Of a stretch of 64,000 nucleotides of DNA, positions 37,601 to 49,734 are shown one piece after another (position 1 is the stretch's first letter; every line of letters begins with the position of its first letter). The DNA is from Sarcocystis neurona. Its lineage: Eukaryota; Apicomplexa; Conoidasida; Eucoccidiorida; Sarcocystidae. The stretch lies in assembly GCA_000727475.1 (NCBI GenBank), contig KL647288.1, positions 10,949,870-11,013,869 on the forward strand, read 5' to 3'. A model generated the notes under the pieces. The model did not search any database. It saw nothing but the letters and a program-made list of their open reading frames with translations, and had not been told where the DNA came from. The translations under genes and the position numbers were made by a program.

Positions 37601-37800
37601 CGCGAAATGACATGTGTTCTACCTAAAGCGGAATTCTGCTTCACCAACGCCGTGAGTGTCCTTCCTTTCTTTAGCAATCTATATGTATACCTACGTACAT
37701 ACGTTCCACTTGTGTGCATATACATACAAAGGATGTTAGACAAAGCTTTCAGCCAGGGTAGTGTGTCTTCTGAATGTCCAGTCGGAGGCCTTCTGCTTCT
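34660..37800. other. Region without firm gene
   Basis: No splice-supported exon was found. It contains the 69-bp imperfect duplication at 37121-37258 and a TA run at 36841-36854. The plus-strand 246-codon frame starting at 37268 is mostly hydrophobic/Cys-rich and overlaps the minus-strand gene at 37821-38382, so I do not call it. Confidence 0.4.
37121..37258. repeat. 69-bp imperfect direct tandem repeat, two copies
   Basis: GCAGCTTGTGTCATTCGAAA starts copy one at 37121, and a near-identical start (one C-to-G change plus AT/GT differences) begins copy two at 37190. Both contain GTACCTAGACACA and CTTCTGCGCAT in the same order. Confidence 0.9.
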
Positions 37801-37820
37801 CTACCACGCGCTCTTTCATC

Positions 37821-38382
37821 TCAATGAGGACACTCAATTTTTTCTTTTGTGTGTTGCTTGCTCAAGTCCTCCGCCGATGTCTCCTGCGGCCGGAGCAAGC
37901 CGTTTTCTAAAATGCAGCGACTTTTCTTGCCCTCCGGAACTGTACTACACCGTAAGGGTCCTTCACTTCTTCGATAGCCGTTCTCTTCCTCCTCTGTCTC
38001 CGCTGTAAGAGCATGCTCTATGAACTCATAGAAGGACGCGTCTTTAGGGGTGAGAAAACTTGCAACCTGCCAACCGAATCGCGTAAAAAGAAACGTATAC
38101 GTAAAGAAGCAGAAGAATGCGCTTATTTTTAGAATGGATGAACATGAGTTCGCATGCAGTTGCATTGTGCTGACGCATGGTGGGAGTGCGTACACAAGGG
38201 CGTAAACACATGCTGGTGTGTACCCTACTGATGAACTTATGCAAGGCCAGTGTACCTCTGAGCCGATAGCTGCACACACGTGCGGATGCAGCCTCCACGT
38301 GAGTGTACGTACATGTACCGACACCTCGTAGGCCAATCTGTTCGACCTGTACACAATGATCTACAGGGTCGAAGATCCGCAT
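37821..38382 (-). CDS. Small two-exon acidic protein, 92 residues, unknown
   Basis: Exon 1 (38382-38325) starts at an ATG and reads MRIFDPVDHCVQVEQIGLR to a GTGTCG donor in phase 1. Exon 2 (38041-37821) follows a pyrimidine-rich acceptor (TTTTCTCACCCCTAAAG), also phase 1. It reads ASFYEFIEHALTAETEEEEN, then a basic/Cys stretch and a polar tail ending KEKIECPH and a TGA. The joined length is 92 residues. The first half looks like an amphipathic helix followed by an acidic patch. There is no signal peptide or membrane span. The family is not recognised. The opposite strand carries a long hydrophobic frame, which I take as the shadow because it lacks splice support. Confidence 0.5.
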
Positions 38383-38389
38383 CTTTCGT

Positions 38390-41300
38390 TTTGTGCCTTT
38401 TTCTTTCTTTGTATCTTACTCTATATATGCGTATATGTGCAGCTCGCTAGCGATTTCACGGATGTCTTTGTCTGCATGACTTCATCACTCCATAAACATT
38501 TATGCAAAAGTATAATTGCGGGGTTACCAACCTGACTGATGGTTACAAAAACACACAACCGTCTGCGCCTCATTCCAAGACGTGCCTACGCGCGTTGCGC
38601 GCATTCTGTAAGCTTCGTTGATGAGCACGAACCCGCAAAGTAGAGGGGCAGGTATGCACTCTGAAGTTCGTTTGCAAACATTTACGTAAAGTTGTGTAAT
38701 CGTCAGGGAGAGACGTCAGAAAGAGAGAAGAGGCACTGACGTGAAATTTGCGGTGTAGTCACGCATGCGCGCACGCGGTGCTTTACTTCAAATAATTCTA
38801 GCGCTAATCCACGCCGCTGGCACTGCTTAAGTCACAGTGCGTCATATGACTCTGCAACCATGTTTCAAACTGTAGAGTATGTATGTACACACACATTCGC
38901 AAGTACGGGTGTACGTATCTGGTGCAAGCACAGTCACCCGCAGACGCAGACTCGCTCACGCAGATGCAGCAGTAGGGGATGCATATTTATGACCAAGGTG
39001 TGTGCGTGCCTGCAAGGTATAACACGGGAACTGAGAGCATGTGCGATTTCCTCGTGTATGTTCTACCTTTCTCCCAACTTCTTTAGGGTCTTCACAAAGA
39101 GCAAGAGGTCACTGACAAAACTGTTCGCTGCATCCAGAAACGACTTCCGCCGACGGACGCGCCACACGATGTTCCGCCGGCTGCGTCAGTAAGGGAATAA
39201 GAAGGGTCTTCGTGCTCCTATGGTGTATATACAATCGTATATCACTGCACGTAACAGAGAATGTGTAAGGCTATGAGTAACTCTAGAGGAACCAAGTGCG
39301 TAACGGTAGTCCGACCAGTAAAGAAACATCACCGCAAGGGAACACACACGTGTCATCCTAATTCGAGCCATTATAATCTTCTGCGCCGCCGCCGGTGGTT
39401 CTGCAATACAGCGCACCTGCGCATACCTGTTACTCGTTATACAAACGCCGATAATTCGTGACGCACGTCTGACAAAAATTATTGTATACATGAAAATGTG
39501 TGCTCCTACGTGTGCATAGCTTTTTCCCCGTACAGATCTCTCTCTACGGACGCAGGTGTACACATCCGCGTGGGTATGCCTGTGTACCTGCAAGCGTTCG
39601 CTTTGTGTAGATCTGTTTCGCTACCTACACTACACGCTCACACAAGACAGCTTTCAGTGGAGCTGTAACCGTGTATCTCCGGACAGGTCCGGACGTCGTT
39701 GCTTAGCTTATGCGTCATATTTGCAGATGAAGTCCAGCGTGTGCACTCTCGCACACAGGGATGGGCATCAAGGCGGCGGCTTCGTAGGTCGTGCAAGATT
39801 ACATTCTTCACAGAATCTCTACCCTTGCAGTCAGACTCAACGTGCTGCACGTTTCAGCTCAGATGTTCAAACAATGACAGTATGTCTGATGCGTGCACTT
39901 TATAGAGTGGATGCGGGGGCTTGATAGGAGAGATAGCTGAGAAGGGCGGCCGAGCATTCATGCAGGAGGGAAGCAGTTCCCTCTGCGTGGTAGCTACGCC
40001 TGAAACTGCTCCGTGGAGGATCTCTTAGTTCATTCCTTGATAGTACGGCGGATGGATAGTTTTTTCCGCTGCGGTGCATTACGTAACTTCTCGCTAAGAA
40101 CAGTACAAAAAAAGGAGCACCGATGCTTGAGCGAGTTGCGTCTCGCTGTTCCGGCACTGAATTTTAGTATCCAGTTCGGAAGCCGACAGTGAAGTTTAGG
40201 CAGACATCTTAGGCCATGCGCAGAATGCCAGCAGAGGTGGAAAATAAGGCTTAGCCTGGAACATCGCGCATAGTGTCAGGTCTTGGGTAGTCCGACCGTT
40301 GAAGATAGTAGCGTGTGCGACTCTCTATACACCGGAGAACTTCAAGGGGGAACACGCTCAAGAACTCGCACTAGGTGTAGCAGTTCCCACTTTTGTGTAA
40401 TACGCCTCCGATATTTTTTGCCTCTAACACAAACGAACCGTAAAACCAGGTCGCTATACAGAGAACTTTTCTCCTAGACAGCACCAACAAAGTCCGCTCA
40501 CACAGGAGCACAGAGATACCCGCTTACACCACCTCATACGGGGTTCAAAAGAGACTCACGTATTACTTGATTTGTTTGAGTGCTGCTATGACGGAAAAAG
40601 GTGACGCTAGCTAAATTGAAATCGGAAATCCGACATCGTCTATTATCGTCCATGGGAAGAATGGGCTACGTGGTGTTTCGGAAGCACCTGAAGTAAGTCC
40701 TACGGAATAATACGCCGCTTCAAAGCAGCCTAGGATTTGAGGACGGAAACGAGGAGACGTTTTGTGAGCCATCCTTGCTGCTGAGTTCACTAGCCGGCTG
40801 GAGAATACGTGCGCTGTGAGAGGAGGCCACGGTAAAGTGAGGAGTCCAATTGATTTTTACTTGTCAGGAAAAGTACACTCCAGGAGGCTTATCAGTGCAC
40901 CACTCCGGCAGTTGTGTAGCTGCCACGGCGAAAAAGTGTGCCCAGTCTACGTTGAAAATAAGCTTTAAAGGCACACACTACTGGATTCGATACAACACAT
41001 GAACCAACAAAGAGGCGTGTTCACACGAAGCAACATACTGCAAGAGACGTGTGCACATCGTGCCTCCAGTCAACAGAAGAATAACCTGTCTTCCATAAGA
41101 GAACTCTAGCGTCAGGTTTTCAGAGACTTTGTCAACAATTTAACAGCCATTCTATGCATAAAGAGAGACACGTTTCTGTAGGCAGGCGCCTTCGACCTCA
41201 AGACGCTGTCAATGGCACAGTATGAACATGTATGTGCGCGTTCTTGACAAACCTCTCACGTGTGTTTCCTAGCAAATACACAGGACTTTCGAGGCCACTG

Positions 41301-41690
41301 TCGACGGTCTACCCGTATATCCGCATAGCCTGTATACCGCAGTTGTACGTTCTCCCGCGTGCCACTCTTCTACGTGTTTGGGACGGGTGGGTCTCCAGCT
41401 GCGGGTGCACTGGAAACATAACCGCCTGGAAAACAAGGGGTGTCTACGGGGCTGTCGCGTATTCTCTTGGTCCGGTGTGAAGCGCTTGCTAACAGGTAGT
41501 GACTTCTGTTGCGTCACGCTACGTAGCGACTTAGTGAGCGCTACAACGTAGCCAGGAAAAGGCCAGTGGTAGAACCTAACAACTAGTAGGTGGACTCATT
41601 ATCCGCTCACGCGTACAGAAATACGCACACTCCTTTTACACGGAAAAAGACGTTAGCGGCACGGTAGTCGCAGTTAGGTCCGGCAAAAGT
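38390..41690. other. Region without firm gene
   Basis: Short frames only. At about 40653-40693 an ATG opens MGRMGYVVFRKHLK before a strong GTAAGT donor. It could be a first exon, but its phase does not fit the gene beginning at 41704. Confidence 0.35.
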
Positions 41691-41703
41691 GAGACTACGG
41701 AGC

Positions 41704-44427
41704 ATGGCATGTGCTGCGAAACAGGCGCCAAAAATGCAGGACAGACTTAGCTCCCCACTGGTGAGGAGTCTCCACACACGAAGTGAAGGGGCTCTGGAAG
41801 GTGGAAGTGTCGTGGTCTGCAGAATAAACTGCTTGTTTCGACTTATTAATGTCAATGCAGCAAGCACAGAACGTCTGGAGGAACGGTGTCCTGTGCACAC
41901 GTTGAAGAGTTTCTGAGGAGACGCGCTGACATCGACGAGACCGTTCTTGTGAGTGCAGCGGCAGCCAAACAACACTGGCAAAGAAGCTACACAGGAGACA
42001 CAAGAGTGGATTCTTGATAGTCGTGCATACGCACGTGTGTACCAAGGCGTTTTTGCACACATATCGGTGTGTCTTCAAGAGCGTATGCGGCGTTGAATGC
42101 ACCAGGGCATGAGGTGTGATGTGTGCAGTCCACAAAGGTGTGAGTATAACCAGAATAGGTACCTGCGAGGTGAAGATACGTAACGACACCTGTGTGCGAG
42201 TCCTTACCTGAACACAAAAATCCAAACAGCAGGCTTACACGTCAGCACATGCATGTGATAGGGTGGTTGAAGCACTTGGGAAATGTGTAGAAATGCGCTT
42301 TTCTGTATATAGCCGACCACTGGAGCGTGTATCTTCCTGTGTTACGCGTGCACGCGTGTGACTGGCCATATTATTCGCCCGTCATGGGATCCTGTAGACG
42401 TAGCAGTGCGCCGCACATGTGAAACGTGGACACAATTGGCTTTTGACTGGACCTCTCTGCAATTGCCGAGTCAAATCGATATCTAGTAAATTACCACTAT
42501 ATACACATAGCTGTTTAGTCGTGGACGACGAACATCTATCACGTTGTGGACTACAGTGATGCCGAGTGTATCCTGTACGGGAAAAAAGCAAAGGTGACCT
42601 TACCCTTTTGCCATTTGTGCTCTTGGAAAAAACAGTCGACCATGTCCGTACTGGTGTTGATACTTGCTGCAGCCGAGGAAGCAGTTCCAAGCCCTTATGA
42701 AGATCCTCGCCACGACCCAAAAGGATAGAGCGCGTTTGGACAAAATCGTAGAATTTTTCTGGGTAATCGCTGAGTAACCATTTGTCCTCGCTGTCGCCTT
42801 TAGTTTCTCGAAGTAGAAAAGTGTCACTTCATATTACCTCCACATAAACTGAAGTGCTATCACTTTCTTCGGGGTATCGCGCACGGGAGGCACGAATCGA
42901 AAGGCTGTGAACTCAAGCCTCTAACATTTAGCAGGATAGTCAGGTGGCACAGTTTGCGACGAGCCATAAGTTCTTGGAGGGAAAAGGACGGAAGTGTCAC
43001 AACGGCTCTCTCCGGATATTCTTGTGTCTGTGTAAGTGTATTCACCATAATGGAGAAAGTAATGGACAGAAGTGTGGGAGTGAGCCTTTGCAGCACCAGC
43101 TGATATTTAACTTCTCACCGACACAAATAGGTACACGATTCGCGTCGAAATGTGTTGCTTTCTAGGCGTGATTATCGCTACTCGATGGATTCACATAACG
43201 TTACTGCAATGTGTTTGAGGATGGTGCTGACTTTCTGTCTGACACAAATAGGTACACGATTCGCGTCGAAATGTGTTGCTTTCTAGGCGTGATTATCGCT
43301 ACTCGATGGATTCACATAACGTTACTGCAATGTGTTTGAGGATGGTGCTGACTTTCTGTCTCCCTCAATTGCAGATAATCTAGTGCTTTTAAGTAGCGTT
43401 TTAGGTGCTTGTGCCTCTTTTGAATACAGGAGAGTTTGTACATTTTCGACACGCCCATGCATTTATTACGTTCTTGTCTGCAGGTCTACGAAGGGTAAGA
43501 GTACTTGCAATATTCATGAGCGTGATTGCGTCCACACTTTCCGTTCTTACGCATGAAATGTGTTCGTGAAGTCCCACGTGGCACCACTCGTCGTCCATAG
43601 CCGCACCTGCGGATACAAATGCCGGCGGCGCGTCGAAATATAGGCAGATTCATATACAGAGCTTCTCTACCCGCTGTTGACTAGGAAAATACCGGCGCGG
43701 GCGGTCGACTTTCTGCTCCTACGTTCGATACGACCAACTCAGAATTGCAAACAGAATTCTTGCTTTCAGCCTCCACTGAACGCCTACCGATTCGCTGCGT
43801 TCACAAATCTGCTGGAATTCATCAAACGTCTCAAAGAAGAGCTAGCTCATCTCGGCCTACTCGCTCCAGTCGTGACCATTGCTTTGCTCCCGCAAGAACT
43901 TCAAGAAGCCGCCGCTGTAGGACCTTACGCAGGCGCCACAGAAGCGGCTCACATATCTACAGATGCCTTTCTAAACTTACTCTATGTAAGCAGAACTTCT
44001 AGAGTTGCACAGGCATGCGTTTTTTGGTTGGCAGATGGAGGACGTCTCACGGTAAGTAGCCGCCGATTCGTAGGCTGTGAACGGCCGAAGTTCATATGGT
44101 TTCTACATCTTGCACGCGATTTTTGTCATCAGAGATATTATTTTTCATCAAAACATGCACCTAAAAAGAATTCTACTACTATTTCTGTCTCGTCTTGAAT
44201 CAGATGTTTCTAAGCACCTGGCACGTAGGTTCTCGTTAAATTACCACTTTTGCACGAAACCACGGATCACTGAAGTGTGCGTTTCCTCTCTTGCACAGGA
44301 TGTACACCCAGCAATCACAACCGACGAGGATTTCAAGAGCCTTGTTGAGTCCTCTTTCGCTGCCGTGGTTCCCACACAGAAGCCTTGCAACAGTCTCAAG
44401 GAGTGGTACGCAACAAGAGGAATTTGA
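41704..44427 (+). CDS. Four-exon protein of 163 residues, helical, unknown
   Basis: Four exons, all phase 0: 41704-41760 (ATG; MACAAKQAPKMQDRLSSPL, donor GTGAGG), 42673-42762 (acceptor ATACTTGCTGCAG; QFQALMKILATTQKDRARLD then KIVEFFW, donor GTAATC), 43770-43985 (acceptor CTTGCTTTCAG; FTNLLEFIKRLKEELAHLGL and on, then an Ala-rich helix, donor GTAAGC) and 44299-44427 (acceptor CCTCTCTTGCACAG; ITTDEDFKSLVESSFAAVVP and on, ending EWYATRGI and a TGA). The product is mostly alpha-helical with no signal peptide. KILATTQKDRARLDKIVEFF loosely recalls the helix of peroxisomal PEX11 proteins, but that is too weak to name it. The 121-bp duplication lies in the third intron. A possible 17-base exon between exons 3 and 4 is discussed in the findings. 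Confidence 0.6.
43120..43361. repeat. Perfect 121-bp tandem duplication
   Basis: Two adjacent copies, 43120-43240 and 43241-43361, start GACACAAATAGGTACACGAT and end GCTGACTTTCTGTCT. No difference was seen between them on reading through. They lie in the intron between the exons at 42673 and 43770. Confidence 0.95.
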
Positions 44428-44828
44428 GTTGCAACTGTTTACATTTTCGCCTCTGAGTGCAAGACAACGAATACAAATATACGAACCTGGTCTTCTCGGC
44501 GTTCGTCGGAGACGTATCGCTGTTTTCGTGACAGCATTTCGATTCAAACACATTCGGGAATTCCATCAAAAACTACATGTTCGTTACGTGCATAGTTCTC
44601 TTTGCAAACACTAGAACGCGTAGACATGGTCTTCGACCATGTTTGCAAATAGACGCACGCGTCTCCCTAACAAATTGTACACATAAAACCTGTGCAGACT
44701 TGTAGACATGTATCAGCAGAGCGTCTCTATGTATGCACACAGTACAAGTACACACGTGTGCCTCAGTCATCGGTGGACAAAGCGCCAGACCTGTGTCTGT
44801 GTTCTTGTCACACTATATGTGAATTAGT

Positions 44829-45880
44829 TTACTGCGCAAAAGCACGGAAGAACTGAATGCCCCGCGTAATACCGTAGTTAAATAAACGGACCTGAAGAAG
44901 AGCCTTTAGCATTTCAGGATGCTGAGTTACCGCATTGGCTACCTGGGTGGCTTCCTCCTCTTCTCCCCTTGTCCAACGAATGAAGACGGATGCAGAAAAA
45001 TGAATTATCAGGCCACGAATGCGCACGCAACCATCTGCGTGCGTAAGGAACTGCATGGTCGGCAGCGCTAGTAGGACATCCGGCGTCTGTCTATGACATA
45101 AACAAAGTCTAGGGGATAACTGCTCGTCGTCGAAGAATTTCTTTTCAATCTCTCGTTGCCCTCCTGTTGCACCTATGTGTGGATGGCCCTGTTGTATAAA
45201 TGGTAATTCTGCAACTCACATCCGGTGTTCCTTCATTTTACATCGCTGGCGAATACAGCAGCAACCAAGCACTAATAAGCCATTGGAGAGGAGCCGAAGA
45301 GCGCAGGCTTGCCGATCTTTACACTTGCCAGCAGCAGAGCACAAGCGTACGCCAGCGCAGAAATAACAACAGCGTCTCTCCCTTGTGGCCAGGCCCAGTC
45401 TTTCACTCATGTAGTCCTACAGTTGCCTGTTCATACAGGGCTACTTAGGTGTAGCTTTAAGCAAAAATGTACCTGCAGTCGTAAGTTGAAGCACGTCTGA
45501 ACCTATGAAACTACACGCTACCTTGAAACACAGGCACAACCGTGTGTCTAGACAGTCTGCATTGCTCACTCCCCTGTCAAAGGGATCATTCTGCGTTACG
45601 TAATATACACTCACAGGGAGGTAGGGGCCGACGAAGGGAACATATGAGGCGAGGAGAATCGAAGCCACGAGAAGACGAGCGCCACTCGCCTCTTTAAGCA
45701 CGCTGGCAGTACAGGAACAGCAAGACTAGTTGTGGAAGATGCTTGCGGAGTATCTGATGTGTCACCACGACTATCAGGGGCAGAGTGAGCCGCGCCAACA
45801 CCAGTCGCGACCGCGGCAGGGTTAGCAGCATTAGCCTCATAGCTGGCAGCAGTACACGAGCTGCAGTAACGCCTGTATAT
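44829..45880 (-). CDS. Predicted multi-exon membrane protein, unknown
   Basis: The last exon (about 45208-44829) reads ELPFIQQGHPHIGATGGQRE, IEKKFFDDEQLSPR, later TQVANAVTQHPEMLKALLQV and RLFNYGITRGIQFFRAFAQ before a TAA. Upstream, about 45399-45325 reads DWAWPQGRDAVVISALAYAC and ALLLA, a membrane span, ending at a GTGTAAAG or GTAAAG donor. About 45700-45614 reads KEASGARLLVASILLASYVP and FVGPYLP, another span, to a GTGAGT donor. A further frame at about 45840-45766 from an ATG (MRLMLLTLPRSRLVLARLTL) could be the start. Phase agreement was found only between the last two exons, so the model is provisional. At least two membrane segments and a soluble C-terminal region are visible. The family is not recognised. 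Confidence 0.43.
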
Positions 45881-45888
45881 GCAGCAGT

Positions 45889-46140
45889 ATGGGTTGTACA
45901 ATCAGCCAGCCGCTGCGTTCTAGCACCGTCGTAGCTGCAGCTATCAACGCGTCAAGCAGTTGCGCCGAAGTGGGGGAAGCGCTCGAAGCGGTCTTGCATA
46001 CAGCAGTACGACCGGCACCAGTGAAGCTCGAGTTTCTCCATTCGCCATTTGAGAGTACTTCGTGTGCTAGGCACTTCGGATGTCAACGTTACATTTGCGC
46101 AGGAGCAACGCTAACGTTGCAGGCCTACTATACGTTTCGT
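45889..46140 (+). CDS. Possible exon with N-myristoylation/palmitoylation start (weak)
   Basis: An ATG opens MGCTISQPLRSSTVVAAAIN and an otherwise ordinary frame. Gly-2, Cys-3 and Ser-6 fit the pattern of dual acylation used by peripheral membrane proteins in apicomplexans. The ATG is only about 50 bases from a possible divergent start on the other strand, and that frame also stays open here, so one of the two may be a shadow. No downstream exon was joined. Confidence 0.2.
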
Positions 46141-46596
46141 AGACCCGTAGATATCGTATCTATCAATATATACATATACGTGTACACATCGACGTGCACA
46201 TGCGTGTGCGCACATGCGTCCTCCATTTCTTATGCACATACATCGATGTGCACATATACATGCGTAGCCAGCGACAACCCCTTTTCACAAGCAAACGCAG
46301 AGATATAGATAGATACATTGGTAAAAAAGCATACTTCGCGCGTCGGCTTTCAGGTACATAAAGACGGACTAAAAGACGATGAGAATCTACTGCGGTAGCC
46401 AGGGTACTGCCTGCTGCATGTAGGATGTTCCTGTCGAATGAGACCGCGGCAGCGAGGGCGTCTCCATGTGCTTCTTTCTTTTCGTCTCTCGCTGTCTCCC
46501 CTTTTCTATAGCTTATGAAAATGCTTCTGCTAGTTCCGGCGGTTGAATACGGAAACCGTGTGTGGTGGCTTCTGCCAGGCTACGTGCTAAGGAGAG

Positions 46597-48003
46597 ATGC
46601 AGCAGCGTGTCATTCAAGTAGTGACGCTGCAGGATGTAGTGCGTACTTCGCTGCGGATGTCGCAGGCACTGCTGCCATTCTCGTGAAGTGCACGCGATTG
46701 CCCCCCATCGGCTGTCGGAAGAGCCCTGCGTGCTATACGTAAAAAGGAGGAAATGCACTGTATTTTGCTGCGAAGAACATCTACAGATATGACCTCCGTT
46801 TCACCGGTCGAGTACAATGCGCTGCCCTCGCGGCGGGTTGGGGCTGCACCCTGCTGTGCTGCTGCACGTGCTGCGCGCAGCTACTGCGCTGCTGTTACAC
46901 TGTGTGATCCGCTTTACAGCGGCCGCCGTCGACGACGCTGCTGCTCCTCGCTGCACAGAAAGCAGGGTCCACAAAGGATCTCTCGAACAAACTTTTACTC
47001 CTTCAACTCTAGTCTCCCCCACTTCTCTCGTCTCTCAGGTGTACGCATACCCGGCATCGTTCTGGTTCCCGGATGCCGCGCTACACCTGGTCCTGCACCC
47101 TCCTCTTGTTAGAAAAATTGGTATTGCATGCGCAGCGGCCCGTTCACTACAAAGCAACGGATTTCGCCGTTCACGGTTCTATTCCTCATGTTCTTTGTTC
47201 CGTTTTTTTCCCTTTTTCTCCGCCGCTCTTGCTGCTGACTCCGACCCGCTTTCCGGAACCCCACTTTACTGGGCAAATCCCGCTGCGTCTGCCGTTCCCA
47301 TGTGCAGATACCGTCTGAACCCGTCGAATCCATTCATCTCCCGCGGAAGAAGTGTCTTTTCTTCCCACCCTCTCCTGTGTTGTTCCTCCCGCACCGGCAC
47401 CTGTCTACGTGCGTATGCCTCTTTCTCCCCGTGTGACTGGGCGCCTGAGTACACGCTTGTACCGGTCACCAACGCCGTCCCGATGCGGAACAGCAGTCTT
47501 TCTTTGGTGGTGGGAGGCGGAAGCTAGCAAAGGGTCCGGCGCAGACACCTGCAGCAGGTGCAGCTGCTGTGCTCCACCAGCAGCGGCAGGATAGCAGCGG
47601 CAACAGCGAAATAACGCCAGATAAACACCCGCGACAGAGGAATGGCACCAGACCAGCAGCAGCAGCAACGGCAGCCGAGCAGCAGTCCCATAGGGCAGGG
47701 GGTTCCGCCGCACCGAGTCAGAAGGACTTCTTTGCTCCGTGCGACCAACCCTTGACTGATGAAGCCACCCGAGCAGCACCACTTCCAGAGAAGAACAGCA
47801 GCACGAGCTGGAGAAGCAAGAGTGAGGCGTGGCCGCTCACAGCAGCCTTCCTCCCCGTGGCGCCGCATGCTACCTCGAATGGCTGCCTGTTCACAGAAGG
47901 CAGCAGCTGCTTGGTAGGACAACTCTCTTCCGCAGCGCGTCTCAAACGCGGCGTCTGCTGCCGGCAGGATTTTCCGAAAGGCTGTGGTCCAGCGACAGCG
48001 TAG
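46597..48003 (+). CDS. Unidentified multi-exon gene
   Basis: Exon 46597-46682 starts at an ATG (MQQRVIQVVTLQDVVRTSLR then MSQALLPF) and ends in phase 2 at GTGAAG. The next, from 46787 after the acceptor GAACATCTACAG, continues in phase as YDLRFTGRVQCAALAAG, where a GTTGGG donor may lie. Middle exons around 47040-47330 (for example LEKLVLHAQRPVHYKATDFA) are likely but not joined. A 3' coding stretch ending at a TAG (48001-48003) reads QRQDSSGNSEITPDKHPRQR, SQKDFFAPCDQPLTDEATRA and LKRGVCCRQDFPKGCGPATA, clearly not repeat-derived. Whether the two ends are one gene is an assumption. No domain is recognised. The first exons faintly resemble the start of SFT2-type vesicle proteins, which I do not rely on. 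Confidence 0.38.
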
Positions 48004-48009
48004 TAGCCA

Positions 48010-49700
48010 CGGCGAAGAAGCAGCGGGGTCGTCCGTCGCACGGGAGAGCGGCATCCTAGAAGGCCGGGCAGCATCACGAGAGGAAACACGCACAGATACA
48101 GCATGAAGCACCCGCAGCCGACGCAACGTAAAAAATTATCAGCAGCTAGGGACTGCAAAGGACCCGCAGCAGCAGGAGCTTCCTTGACAAGGATGCACAG
48201 CCGCGCAGACGCCCATTATCATTTCGACGATATCGGATGGTCAAACGAACACTAGAAACAGCTAGATTGACGAACTAAAGGACAGTAGGTTTTAGGTCAC
48301 TTGGTCGTGCTGCGAAACGCGAGCGTGGCTCCTTTCCGGCCGTCTCCGCGTCGTCGCCTGGACGGCTAACGCCGCGACGTAGCTTGCTCAAGTATGAGCG
48401 TTCTGTGTGCCTCTCAAAACAGCAGCAGGGTCAACAGGGAAACACTGCGAACTCGAATACTTGGTCTTTTTATCTGCTCCGTACCAGTCGTCAATATCAG
48501 AGGACTTCTTCCTGCCGTATCTTCGCGCTGCTGGGGAAATCCCAGCTCCCGTCTGGCTCCTTCCGGTTCGACAGTCGCTGGTGGTGATGCTGCTGCTGCT
48601 CTCCTGCTGCCAGCGCTTGACCGCACGCAGTGTTCTGCCCCTTCTTCGTGGTTGTTCATGCAGCAGTTAAAAAGGATGCTGCGGACAGCGTCGCCGTCTC
48701 GCTCCGCTGCGCTCGTCTCCTTTCCGCCGTCCTCTTCTGCTGCTTGCTGCAGGTGTCTTTTGCAGAAGCTGTCTGGCCGCCGCTGTGAGCCACATTCACG
48801 CGTCCGCGTATACGTCTCCTCCTCTTGCCGCATGCGTTCCTCTCCCTACCCATAGTATACAGCTGTCCACACACAGCTCTCCACAACGGATGTTTCTGTT
48901 CTGCTGCACTTCACTTGTTCTCACAGCTGCCAAGGGAAGGTGCGCAGGGCGGCAACTGCGGACTCCTGGTGGACTGCTGCGAGTTTTCTCGCCGATGTCT
49001 GCGTGTTGCTTATATATGGGGGTGTGTCTGCGTAAATCGATGTGCAGGTGGCGTATAGAGAGGCATACACACAAACGTACACACGTAGACGTATTTTTAC
49101 CAGTACATACGTCTTAGGCCATGTAAAGGTACAAAAACTGTCTATGTGTGCAAGCAGGCGTTTGTCTGCTCCCGAGACGGTTGATCAGCTCTTTGAAGCA
49201 CGTAGCTTGTCGCTGCTGAGTGATGGATGGGAGACACGCATGCATGGGAAGTCATCTGTTGTCACCTCTCCTCAGGTTCGGCTGCTGCTGCTGCAGCGCG
49301 GTGGGTACTACTGCTGCTTGCGGAGCTCGTCCGGCTGGTATACGCGGCGCTGCGTTCGCTGCCGTGCTGCTCCTGTGCAGGTCCTGCTGCTGCCGTACAC
49401 ACGCCTTCTGTTGCGGTCTCGACCCGTTCTGCCGTTCATGTGCAGCAAGAAGGACGCTGCTGCCGGTTGGACTGGTCTGCTGCTGTGGCCGGAGCTGCTG
49501 CTCTTTGCATTTCTCGTGTGTGTTGCTCTCCTACGTAATTCTGCTGCTGGGTCTCCTTTCTACTGCTGCTTCAAAAGGCGTTGCTGCTGGTGGCCTGCAG
49601 CGCCAACAAGGGGGCAGCAGCAGCGGCAGGACCACCACGCACAGGAGCAGCGAAGGTGGGGGAGAGACGAGTACACTGTTACCTCTTCGGTAGAAGTCGC
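48010..49700 (+). other. R-type DNA with exon-like pieces between two genes
   Basis: Coding-like plus-strand pieces include a frame at about 48660-48752 (VKKDAADSVAVSLRCARLLS then AVLFCCLLQ, before GTGTCT) and one after the acceptor TTGTTCTCACAG at about 48929 (LPREGAQGGNCGLLVDCCEF). They may be 5' exons of NOT2 or a separate gene. The minus-strand 139-codon frame (48833-48414) faces pyrimidine-rich plus-strand sequence and is more likely a shadow. Confidence 0.35.
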
Positions 49701-49734
49701 GACAGCCGCTGCAGCAGCGCAGAGAAACGAAAGG

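Noticed and set aside
42673..42762. Naming the 163-residue protein PEX11
   Set aside because: Only one helix resembles the family loosely. The rest of the protein shows no match.
46597..48780. SFT2-type vesicle protein
   Set aside because: LRFTGRVQCAALAAGW and a later QLKRML caught the eye, but a better open frame covers the second motif and no continuous model was possible.
48414..48833. 139-codon minus-strand frame from an ATG
   Set aside because: It is antisense to pyrimidine-rich plus-strand DNA that carries acceptors. The same shadow effect is seen in RAD50 and NOT2 introns.
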